From assembly GCA_002338605.1 (NCBI GenBank), contig DDIP01000217.1, positions 1 through 8,875 on the forward strand: a stretch of 8,875 nt of DNA. Direction: 5' to 3'. This document shows, in pieces, positions 1-5,599 of the stretch. The DNA comes from Proteobacteria bacterium UBA1847. Lineage in GTDB: Bacteria > Pseudomonadota > Gammaproteobacteria > Steroidobacterales > Woeseiaceae. The notes under the pieces were generated by a model. It was given only the letters and a program-made list of their open reading frames with translations. It had not been told where the DNA came from and did not search any database. The translations under genes were made by a program, and so were the position numbers. How positions within the stretch are numbered: position 1 is the stretch's first letter; each line of letters starts with the position of its first letter.

Positions 1-668
1 CTGCGCGGCAGGTCGGTGTCATAGCGGTTTTCGTTCAGTTCACGATCGGCATCGGCCAGCAACTGCTTGGCCTTGCCCAGCGTGATCGGCGCGTATTTGC
101 CGACACGCGCCCGGTCGGCATCCGCCAACAGCCGACGGGTTTCACTTAAGTATTGTGCCTTGATCGCAACCAGTTCTGCTTCACGGTATAGCTGAGTTGC
201 TTCGACTTCGCGCCGCTTCGCGTTTTTGAGGTCGCCACGCTCCATCAACTGGATGGCGCGGATAAATTTTTGCTGCGCCTGGTCCCAAAGATCCGGAGAG
301 AGTTTCGGTGCCTGTGCATTCGCACCGTCCTGTCGACTCTTAATTGCCTGGGCAAGTGCGGTCTGTGCCAGTTTTGCCGCCTCCGCTGCGGCACGAAAAT
401 ATCGTGTCGCATCCGCCGCGTCCGAGCGAACAGACTCAATATTTCGGCCGCGCTCCAGTGACGTTTCGGCGCTGCGGTATTCGCGCATGCCGTCTTCATA
501 GTTTTTCGGTGCGTACAGCTCCGCATTGGCAGCGTCAGCCGCCAGTTTCGCCGCGTCCGCATCCTTAAAGAAAGTGTTGCGCAGTTCGTTCTGGGCGAAG
601 CCGCTGCCAAAGGCCAGCAGCAGCATGCCTGCGAATACCGATTTCAATAGTCTGGATTTAGAGACCAT
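1..668 (-). CDS. Secreted helical-repeat protein, probable N-terminal part of an OmpA/DUF4398-type protein (3' truncated by window edge)
   Basis: This frame is open from an ATG at 668-666 to the window edge, giving 222 codons with no stop. It opens with a signal peptide: basic MVSKSR, then a hydrophobic stretch to about residue 24, with likely cleavage in GSGFA-QNE. The mature part is almost entirely Ala/Glu/Lys/Arg-rich helix. It shows three related units, each starting with a short 'aromatic or Leu-x-Pro' turn: YAPKNYEDG at 52-60, LSPDLWDQA at 123-131 and YAPITLGKA at 192-200. Each is followed by a helix carrying Ala-x-x-x-Leu spacing and a Gly or Asn turn. I know this arrangement from DUF4398-like periplasmic regions that precede an OmpA peptidoglycan-binding domain. 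That domain would lie beyond the left edge, so the assignment is inference. The Shine-Dalgarno is weak (CGGGAAA, about 8 nt from the ATG). It is transcribed divergently from the 904-1101 gene. Confidence 0.72.
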   Translation of the reverse strand, partial: MVSKSRLLKSVFAGMLLLAFGSGFAQNELRNTFFKDADAAKLAADAANAELYAPKNYEDGMREYRSAETSLERGRNIESVRSDAADATRYFRAAAEAAKLAQTALAQAIKSRQDGANAQAPKLSPDLWDQAQQKFIRAIQLMERGDLKNAKRREVEATQLYREAELVAIKAQYLSETRRLLADADRARVGKYAPITLGKAKQLLADADRELNENRYDTDLPR

Positions 669-698
669 GTACTTTTTCCCGTAGTTTTACGTCTGATT

Positions 699-719
699 TC
701 CGCCAAATGGCCTGGCGGA
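699..719 (-). promoter_or_regulatory. 5' UTR hairpin of the left-hand gene
   Basis: TCCGCCA (699-705) and TGGCGGA (713-719) form a perfect 7-bp stem around a 7-nt loop. On the minus-strand transcript it lies about 30 nt upstream of the ATG at 668 and downstream of the predicted start site. It does not mask the ribosome binding site and no U-run follows it, so it is not a terminator. A role in mRNA stability or protein/sRNA binding is possible, but function is unknown. Confidence 0.35.
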
Positions 720-790
720 GAGGCTTGGATGTTACATATGCCGGCGAGCGAAATCTGTGGACCGTGTCCCTGAAGATGCAGATTTTACGC

Positions 791-820
791 CATATACGCC
801 TCGAGTGTGACCTGTGTCAA
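791..820 (-). promoter_or_regulatory. Sigma70-like promoter for the left-hand minus-strand gene
   Basis: Read on the minus strand, TTGACA (820 to 815) is a perfect -35 hexamer. It is followed after 18 bp by TATATG (796 to 791), which matches the -10 consensus at 4 of 6 positions. Transcription would start near 784, leaving a 5' UTR of roughly 115 nt that contains the hairpin at 699-719. The -35 box overlaps a CRP/FNR-like inverted repeat, so regulator binding there would compete with RNA polymerase. Confidence 0.5.
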
Positions 821-821
821 T
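806..821. promoter_or_regulatory. CRP/FNR-family-like inverted repeat overlapping the -35 box
   Basis: TGTGA-N6-TCAAT matches the CRP consensus TGTGA-N6-TCACA at 8 of 10 positions. The same bases contain TGAC-N4-GTCA, a perfect inverted repeat with FNR-like spacing (7 of 10 against TTGAT-N4-ATCAA). Either reading places a dimeric regulator of this family over the minus-strand -35 hexamer, where it would be expected to repress. Confidence 0.35.
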
Positions 822-854
822 TTTTTGCGTATTCCGGGTCTGCGACCGGTTATT

Positions 855-897
855 TGTGCTGTGGCTCACAGATACCAGGGGCTCCGTCACGTAGATT
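855..897 (+). promoter_or_regulatory. Class II CRP-type promoter for the 65-aa gene
   Basis: TGTGC-N6-TCACA (855-870) matches the CRP consensus at 9 of 10 positions. Its centre lies at 862.5. TAGATT (892-897) is a -10-like hexamer keeping the key second A and last T. If transcription starts at the A of the ATG (904), the -10 box falls at -12 to -7 and the CRP site at -41.5, the canonical class II position where no -35 box is needed. No good -35 hexamer is visible. Confidence 0.5.
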
Positions 898-903
898 AGC
901 CCC

Positions 904-1101
904 ATGTCCGCGAAGTATTACACGCAGTTCATACTGACCGACGCAGATTACCGCGGCGGCAACGAGTTCTGCGGTGTAGTAGAACTGAACGCTCCGATGG
1001 AACAAAGTTCCGACTCCGCTGACATCGAAGCCATTCTGGCCCGCAATTTCGACCTGCAGCAAAACGCTGTGAAACTGGTCAGCTGGGCAAGACTGCACTG
1101 A
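904..1101 (+). CDS. Small hypothetical protein, 65 aa
   Basis: An ATG-started frame of 65 codons with strongly coding-like codon use. The product starts MSAKYYTQFILTDADYRGG and ends AVKLVSWARLH. It has no signal peptide or membrane segment, is acidic in the middle, and carries a single cysteine in EFCGVVEL (residue 23). It is probably a small soluble cytoplasmic alpha/beta protein. I do not recognise a named family. The ATG is the only plausible start, because an in-frame TAG lies at 892-894. No Shine-Dalgarno precedes it, so it may be translated from a leaderless mRNA. A CRP-like promoter lies upstream and a strong intrinsic terminator downstream, so it appears to be a self-contained transcription unit. 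That framing supports it being a real gene. Confidence 0.7.
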   Translation: MSAKYYTQFILTDADYRGGNEFCGVVELNAPMEQSSDSADIEAILARNFDLQQNAVKLVSWARLH

Positions 1102-1136
1102 ATTTTCTGGCGTCAGATACAATTTCCCCCTGATTC

Positions 1137-1163
1137 TCCCGGCCTCGGCCGGGATTTTTTTTT
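1137..1163 (+). terminator. Intrinsic terminator after the 65-aa gene
   Basis: TCCCGGC and GCCGGGA form a perfect 7-bp GC-rich stem around a CTCG tetraloop, followed directly by nine T residues (1155-1163). It begins 36 nt after the stop codon of the 65-aa gene and separates that gene from lipA. Confidence 0.92.
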
Positions 1164-1287
1164 GCAGGGATGCAATCATGCCGCGACAAATCCGCGTGCG
1201 GCTGATCTGGACAACGCCCCGTGCCCGGGTCCGTAGGACTGGGCGCTGATAGCACACATCACTGCCCTGGATGGCCGAGAGCGGCGT

Positions 1288-1315
1288 TTGTTCCGCGCTT
1301 TGAGTGTGCGACAAT
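1288..1315 (+). promoter_or_regulatory. Possible promoter of lipA-sohB
   Basis: TTGTTC (1288-1293) and GACAAT (1310-1315) are separated by 16 bp, with 3 of 6 and 4 of 6 consensus matches. Transcription would start near 1322, about 30 nt before the lipA ATG. A promoter is expected here because a strong terminator lies upstream, but these boxes are weak. Confidence 0.25.
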
Positions 1316-1351
1316 GCCTGCCGTTTTTCACCACGACAGAAACCTGAGCGC

Positions 1352-2356
1352 ATGAGCACAGACCCCAAGTCCTTCCGCGGCATCCCGATCGTCGAAAGTG
1401 GCAAGAAATACAAGACCGAGGGCGGTTTTTCAGCCGTCAAGAATGGCGTCAAGCAGCGGCGCGACAGCCAACCGCCCGTGCGCGGTGACAAGCCCAAATG
1501 GCTGCGGGCGAAAATGCCGTCGGGTGTCGGTTACTCGAGTACTCGCAATATCGTGCACGAACATCGGCTCAGCACGGTCTGCGAGGAGTCCATGTGCCCG
1601 AACATCGGCGAGTGCTGGAACGCCGGTACCGCCACCATTATGGTCATGGGCTCGGTCTGCACGCGCGCCTGCCGTTTCTGCGCGGTCGACACCGGTAACC
1701 CGAAGGGCTGGCTGGACGCCGAGGAGCCACTGAACTCGGCGAAAGCCGTGCAGCTGATGGGACTCGAGTATGTTGTCATCACGTCGGTCGATCGCGACGA
1801 TCTCGACGACGGCGGCGCGGCGCACTACGCGGCCTGCGTTCGCGAAATCAAGAGACTCAATCCCAACACGGCCGTTGAGGCCCTGACGCCGGACTTCAAC
1901 GGCGTTCGAGCGCACGTCGAACAGGTTGTGGATTCCGGACTGGAAGTCTTCGCGCAAAACGTCGAGACAGTCAGGCGCCTCACGCACCCGGTGCGTGACC
2001 CGCGCGCCAGTTATGAGCGGACGATCGAGGTTCTGCGACATGCCAAGGCGCACCGCCCCGACGTACTGACAAAGACCAGCCTGATGCTTGGCCTGGGTGA
2101 GCGCGACCACGAAATCATGGAAACCATGCAGGACCTGCGTGCCGCGAACGTCGATATCCTGACGCTCGGCCAGTACCTGCGGCCGACACCCAATCACCTG
2201 CCGGTCGAGCGCTATGTCACGCCGGACGAATTCAACGCGTACCGGGTCGAGGGCCTAGAGAAAGGTTTCATGGAAGTTGTCGCCGGCCCCATGGTGCGCT
2301 CAAGTTACCGGGCGGAGCAGGTCCTGCAAAAGAACAATGTTGGCATCGCAATATGA
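1352..2356 (+). CDS. lipA: Lipoyl synthase LipA
   Basis: A radical SAM enzyme that inserts two sulfurs into the octanoyl chain on lipoyl domains of 2-oxoacid dehydrogenases and the glycine cleavage H protein. The 334-aa product is close to the usual length (E. coli about 321). It has both iron-sulfur cluster motifs: the auxiliary cluster C77-x4-C82-x5-C88 (in [13 protein letters not shown]) and the radical SAM cluster C103-x3-C107-x2-C110 (CTRACRFC). It also carries the signature [16 protein letters not shown] (141-156) and the C-terminal RSSYR (316-320), whose serine ligates the auxiliary cluster. I chose the ATG at 1352; a frame-open ATG at 1304 would add 16 unconserved residues. The Shine-Dalgarno is weak. 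The stop overlaps the sohB start (ATGA), so the two are coupled. The segment [20 protein letters not shown] looks more like mitochondrial-type LipA than the enterobacterial form. No lipB is adjacent. Confidence 0.96.
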   Translation: MSTDPKSFRGIPIVESGKKYKTEGGFSAVKNGVKQRRDSQPPVRGDKPKWLRAKMPSGVGYSSTRNIVHEHRLSTVCEESMCPNIGECWNAGTATIMVMGSVCTRACRFCAVDTGNPKGWLDAEEPLNSAKAVQLMGLEYVVITSVDRDDLDDGGAAHYAACVREIKRLNPNTAVEALTPDFNGVRAHVEQVVDSGLEVFAQNVETVRRLTHPVRDPRASYERTIEVLRHAKAHRPDVLTKTSLMLGLGERDHEIMETMQDLRAANVDILTLGQYLRPTPNHLPVERYVTPDEFNAYRVEGLEKGFMEVVAGPMVRSSYRAEQVLQKNNVGIAI

Positions 2357-3372
2357 CTGAATTCCTGGCCGAGTACGGCCTGTTCCTTTTGAAGATGATC
2401 ACCATCGTCGTGGGCATCGTTGTCGTGATCGGGTTCGCGGCGTCTGCCGGGCGTAAGGCGCAGCAGGAAGGTCTCGAAGTCGAGAACCTGAACAAGAAAC
2501 ACCAGTCAGTGGTCGATGCGCTGCGCGCTGCGATATCGAGCAAGGGTCAACGCAAGCTGGCGGCAAAAGCGCGCAAGAAGAAAGACAAGGCCAGTGCCAA
2601 AGAGGATTCCAGTCGCGCGCGCAGTTTTGTCATCAATTTCAAGGGTGACCTGAAAGCGAGTGCCGTCCCGTCATTGCGCGAGGAGGTCAGTGCGATTCTC
2701 GACGTCGCAACACAGGACGACGAGGTCATCGTGCGCCTCGAGAATCATGGCGGTGTGGTCCACGAACACGGCCTGGCGGCGTCGCAGCTGGCGCGCATTC
2801 GTGATCGCAATATCCCGCTGACCGTTTGTGTCGACAAGGTCGCCGCAAGTGGCGGCTACCTGATGGCTTGCGTTGCGAGCCGGATCGTTGCGGCACCGTT
2901 TGCAATCCTGGGCTCGATCGGTGTGCTGGCGCAGATTCCGAATTTCAATCGCATGCTGGACAGCCACGGTGTCGACTTTGAACAGGTCACAGCGGGCGAA
3001 CACAAGCGCACAGTGACAATGTTTGGCAAAAATACCGATGCGGACAGGGCCAAACTGAAAGAAGAACTCGAAGATGTTCACGCGCTGTTCAAGGAAGCCG
3101 TCGCGCGATACCGCCCGGACCTCGATCTCGACAAAGTTGCGACCGGCGAACACTGGTATGGAACGCGCGCGCTCGAACTCGGCCTTGCCGACGAGTTGCA
3201 GACCAGCGATGAATTGCTGAGCGTGCGCGCGGCTGAACGGGATCTTTACTCAGTCGTGTACAAGATCAAGCAGCCATTGCAGAAACGACTGCTGGGTGGT
3301 ATCGACGGTGCGCTTGAAAAAGCGGATGCTGCGGGCTGGCGTCGGCGTTTCGAGTCACAGCTGCCACGCTGA
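2353..3372 (+). CDS. sohB: SohB-type S49 family inner-membrane serine protease
   Basis: The 339-aa product is near the length of E. coli SohB (about 349). An N-terminal membrane segment (about residues 9-30, [18 protein letters not shown]) is followed by a Lys-rich linker (64-84) and the S49 peptidase domain (about 90-300). The Ser-Lys dyad is visible: Ser166 in [11 protein letters not shown] and Lys218 in [13 protein letters not shown]. Their 52-residue spacing fits the SohB/SppA mechanism. [12 protein letters not shown] (186-197) and [14 protein letters not shown] (268-281) are further family motifs. In E. coli, sohB was found as a multicopy suppressor of htrA (degP) loss, so a role in envelope protein turnover is likely. 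The ATG overlaps the lipA stop by 4 bp and has no good Shine-Dalgarno of its own, so translation probably depends on ribosomes finishing lipA. Confidence 0.93.
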   Translation: MTEFLAEYGLFLLKMITIVVGIVVVIGFAASAGRKAQQEGLEVENLNKKHQSVVDALRAAISSKGQRKLAAKARKKKDKASAKEDSSRARSFVINFKGDLKASAVPSLREEVSAILDVATQDDEVIVRLENHGGVVHEHGLAASQLARIRDRNIPLTVCVDKVAASGGYLMACVASRIVAAPFAILGSIGVLAQIPNFNRMLDSHGVDFEQVTAGEHKRTVTMFGKNTDADRAKLKEELEDVHALFKEAVARYRPDLDLDKVATGEHWYGTRALELGLADELQTSDELLSVRAAERDLYSVVYKIKQPLQKRLLGGIDGALEKADAAGWRRRFESQLPR

Positions 3373-3392
3373 TGCGGACTCGGCGGAACCGG

Positions 3393-3410
3393 CGGCCGCT
3401 TTCGCGGTCG
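3393..3410 (+). other. Stem-loop after sohB
   Basis: CGGCCGC and GCGGTCG pair over 7 bp (one G-U) around a TTTC loop, about 20 nt after the sohB stop. No T-run follows, so it is not a standard intrinsic terminator. It may protect the 3' end of the mRNA or be a chance structure. Confidence 0.2.
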
Positions 3411-3415
3411 AATGA

Positions 3416-3428
3416 TTGACGGGGTCAA
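3416..3428. promoter_or_regulatory. Inverted repeat TTGAC-N3-GTCAA upstream of the M48 gene
   Basis: A perfect 5-bp inverted repeat with a GGG spacer ends 16 bp before the TATAAT box, overlapping the place where the -35 element would sit. TTGACG could itself be read as a -35 hexamer, but its 23-bp distance to the -10 is too long. It may be an operator for a dimeric regulator. The spacing is one base short of FNR sites. Confidence 0.3.
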
Positions 3429-3444
3429 ACGCGGTTAGCGTCGT

Positions 3445-3450
3445 TATAAT
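3445..3450 (+). promoter_or_regulatory. Perfect -10 box for the M48 lipoprotein gene
   Basis: TATAAT matches the consensus fully. Transcription would start near 3457, leaving a 5' UTR of about 22 nt with GAGG (3464-3467) as Shine-Dalgarno, 11 nt from the ATG. No good -35 box is found at 16-18 bp; an inverted repeat occupies that region, which suggests activator dependence. Confidence 0.5.
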
Positions 3451-3478
3451 CCCCGCATAACACGAGGTCTGTATCGCC

Positions 3479-4288
3479 ATGAATTTTTCCAGGTTGCTGA
3501 TTGCGCTGATCGTCTTTTTGGCGATTGCGGCGTGTTCCACGTCGCCGACCGGTCGGCCCCAGCTTATTACCAAGTCGGACGCCGAACTCGAGGCGCAGGC
3601 TGCAGCAACGTTCAACGCGTATCGCTCGACGCTGCCGCTGACGACAGATCGTGCCAAGATCGACTTTGTTGCCTGTGTCGCTCAGGCCATCGTTACCGAA
3701 CTGAATCCGCCTTACAGTGACATCGAATGGGAACTCGCCATTTTTGAAGACAAGCAGGTCAACGCATTCGCGATGCCAGGGGGCAAGATCGGCGTTTACA
3801 CCGGCATCCTCGAGATTACCGAAGACGAGCATCAGCTGGCTGCTGTCATCGGCCATGAAATCGCGCACGTTACGGCGCGCCACGTCAATGAACGTGCGTC
3901 GCGCGGCACACTGACCAGCATTGGAATCGAAGCGCTCGCCGTCATCATGGGCGGCGGATACACGGGCGGTGCATACACGGCCAGCCAGGTTTTAAGCGCC
4001 GGTGCCGCGCTGGGCATGGAGCTGCCGATGGGTCGTGGCCAGGAATCGGAAGCTGACGTGGTCGGACTTGAGTACATGGCGAAGGCCGGATTCGACCCGC
4101 GGGCTGCAGTCGACCTTTGGCAGAACATGTCGCAGGCCGGCGGCAAGAAACCGCCGGAGCATTTGTCGACTCACCCGGCCAGCGAAACGCGCATCGAAAA
4201 CCTGATCAGCCAGTGGCAAAAGACACTGCCGATCTACAACCAGGCTTTGGCTGAAGGCAAGAATCCGCAGTGCAAAAAGACCTGGTAG
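3479..4288 (+). CDS. M48-family zinc metalloprotease lipoprotein (LoiP/YggG-like)
   Basis: The 269-aa product starts with a lipoprotein signal peptide. The lipobox is AIAAC with Cys19, followed by Ser, so outer-membrane sorting is expected. The M48 catalytic core carries HEIAH at 126-130 (zinc ligands His126 and His130, catalytic Glu127). The third-ligand motif is E189-S-E-A-D193 in RGQESEADVVGLEYM. The C-terminal HLSTHPASETRIENL (228-242) is typical of this group. Upstream, NAFAMPGGKIGVYTGIL (95-111) is the conserved edge of the active-site cleft. Length and layout match periplasm-facing outer-membrane M48 proteases such as E. coli LoiP, rather than the TPR-fused BepA or the multi-span HtpX. 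Cys66 and Cys265 could form a disulfide. It probably degrades misfolded envelope proteins; the substrates are unknown. It has its own promoter-like TATAAT. The neighbours sohB and the L,D-transpeptidase also act in the envelope. Confidence 0.93.
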   Translation: MNFSRLLIALIVFLAIAACSTSPTGRPQLITKSDAELEAQAAATFNAYRSTLPLTTDRAKIDFVACVAQAIVTELNPPYSDIEWELAIFEDKQVNAFAMPGGKIGVYTGILEITEDEHQLAAVIGHEIAHVTARHVNERASRGTLTSIGIEALAVIMGGGYTGGAYTASQVLSAGAALGMELPMGRGQESEADVVGLEYMAKAGFDPRAAVDLWQNMSQAGGKKPPEHLSTHPASETRIENLISQWQKTLPIYNQALAEGKNPQCKKTW

Positions 4289-4388
4289 TGACCGGAGGTC
4301 CCGGGGAGCAGGGCTTTAAGGATCATTTCTCCTGCCCGGCGCCGGGTTTCCTGGCCCTTGAAACTCAAAGTCAGCCGACCGAATACGC

Positions 4389-4397
4389 TGCTAGAAT
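4389..4397 (+). promoter_or_regulatory. Extended -10 promoter for the L,D-transpeptidase gene
   Basis: TGC-TAGAAT is an extended -10 element with a 5 of 6 hexamer match. Transcription would start near 4404, about 20 nt before the TTG start. The -35 region is poor, as is usual for extended -10 promoters. Confidence 0.45.
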
Positions 4398-4424
4398 AGG
4401 CGCCTTGCCACACGGATCGATCGC

Positions 4425-5591
4425 TTGCCGCACTCCAGACACTTCCTGAACCGAATATCCCTGCTCGCCGCACTGTTGATCATTGGCGGCTGTGAAACGC
4501 TCGATGGCTTCATGGCAGGGCTCAAGAAAAAGCCAGGACCCGATGTCGTTGCGTTCGAAGACCGACCCGTCGTTGACCCGATCGACGCGAATACCTTCGT
4601 GCTGGAATCCGACGAGCAAACGCTTGTCGGCGAACCGCAGATTGTATTCACCGGGCCGGACGACACCTTTTCAGATCTCGCACGTACTTACGGACTCGGC
4701 TATGACGAACTCTTGGCCGCAAACCCGGGCATTGATCCCTGGCTGCCGGGTGAGGGCACGGCGATCCTGCTACCAACGCAATTCGTCTTGCCGGACGCAC
4801 CGAAACGCGGCGTGATCCTCAACATCGCAAGCAAACGTCTTTTTTACTATCCCGAAGTCACGGACGGAGAGTTGCCGAAGGTCCTGACCTATCCGATCGG
4901 CATCGGACGTGTCGGCTGGGAAACGCCGCTGGGCGAAACGACGGTTGTCGCGAAAGCAGAAAACCCGACCTGGTGGGTTCCGGCGTCAGTGCGCCAGGAA
5001 CATGCCGATGCCGGTGATCCGCTGCCCTCGATTGTTCCGCCCGGCCCCGATAACCCGCTGGGTACGCGTGTACTGAAGCTCAACATGCCCGGCTACCTGA
5101 TCCACGGCACTAATCAGCCCTATGGCGTCGGCATGCGTGTCAGCCATGGCTGCGTTCGGCTGTACCCCGAGAACATCGAATTTCTCTATACGCTGGTCGA
5201 TATCGGCGAAGTCGTGACAATCATGAATGAGCCCTACCAGATGGGCCGGTTAAACGGACGACTGTATTTTGAAGCGCATCCACCGCTCGAAGATGATGAG
5301 ATCCCGGCCGCTGAGCGATTGCAGCGCGTGCTTGACGCGCACAACAGCTCCGACGGGCAAGCCCTGAATGCGCACCTTCATGACCATGTTGCCGCGCTGG
5401 CGCAAAATCCGAATGGCGTGCCGACCAGCATCGTCGAATACGATGCTGCGGAAGTACTGGCACGTGCGCGCGTCGTACACAATATCGTCGAGCCCGATCC
5501 CAACGAACCGACACTGTCGGAGGTTCGCGAAATGATGGAAGCCATTGAGGCCGAGATCGAAGCGGACGCTGCTGTCTCGTCGCCGCAGTAA
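4425..5591 (+). CDS. L,D-transpeptidase lipoprotein (LysM + YkuD, ErfK/YbiS-like)
   Basis: The 388-aa product has a lipoprotein signal peptide ending in LIIGGC (Cys23, then Glu, so likely outer membrane). A LysM-like peptidoglycan-binding segment lies at about 73-118 (DDTFSDLARTYGLGYDELLAANP). The YkuD catalytic domain lies at about 128-266. The active-site motif is present: His227 in LIHGTN and S240-H241-G242-C243-V-R245. The nucleophile Cys243 would attack L,D-bonds of peptidoglycan stems, forming 3-3 crosslinks or attaching a lipoprotein. Residues 280-388 form an acidic, helix-rich tail; E. coli homologues are about 300-335 aa, so it is an extension. The start is TTG at 4425, because an in-frame TAG sits at 4392-4394 and no ATG precedes the signal peptide; GGA (4414-4416) serves as Shine-Dalgarno. 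It ends 8 bp from the stop of the convergent PLP-enzyme gene. Confidence 0.93.
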   Translation: MPHSRHFLNRISLLAALLIIGGCETLDGFMAGLKKKPGPDVVAFEDRPVVDPIDANTFVLESDEQTLVGEPQIVFTGPDDTFSDLARTYGLGYDELLAANPGIDPWLPGEGTAILLPTQFVLPDAPKRGVILNIASKRLFYYPEVTDGELPKVLTYPIGIGRVGWETPLGETTVVAKAENPTWWVPASVRQEHADAGDPLPSIVPPGPDNPLGTRVLKLNMPGYLIHGTNQPYGVGMRVSHGCVRLYPENIEFLYTLVDIGEVVTIMNEPYQMGRLNGRLYFEAHPPLEDDEIPAAERLQRVLDAHNSSDGQALNAHLHDHVAALAQNPNGVPTSIVEYDAAEVLARARVVHNIVEPDPNEPTLSEVREMMEAIEAEIEADAAVSSPQ

Positions 5592-5599
5592 GCCTTTCG

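Noticed and set aside
1178..1249. Short ATG frame of 23 codons between the terminator and lipA
   Set aside because: It is Arg-rich, has no ribosome binding site and no similarity to anything I recognise, so it is probably chance.
1304..1351. Upstream in-frame ATG that would lengthen LipA by 16 residues
   Set aside because: The added residues look non-coding, the ATG has no Shine-Dalgarno, and it lies within the possible promoter region. ATG 1352 gives a normal length.
850..1497. Open frame of 215 codons on the minus strand
   Set aside because: It runs antisense to the 65-aa gene, the terminator and the 5' end of lipA, has no recognisable motif, and its composition fits a shadow of the real genes.
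1430..2197. Long minus-strand frame of 255 codons inside lipA
   Set aside because: It is a shadow of the certain lipA gene, caused by GC-rich codon bias, with no family motif.
4301..4346. Hairpin candidates after the M48 gene, including the palindrome CCCGGCGCCGGG
   Set aside because: The stems are short or bulged, the loops are large or too small, and only three T residues follow, so I do not call a terminator.
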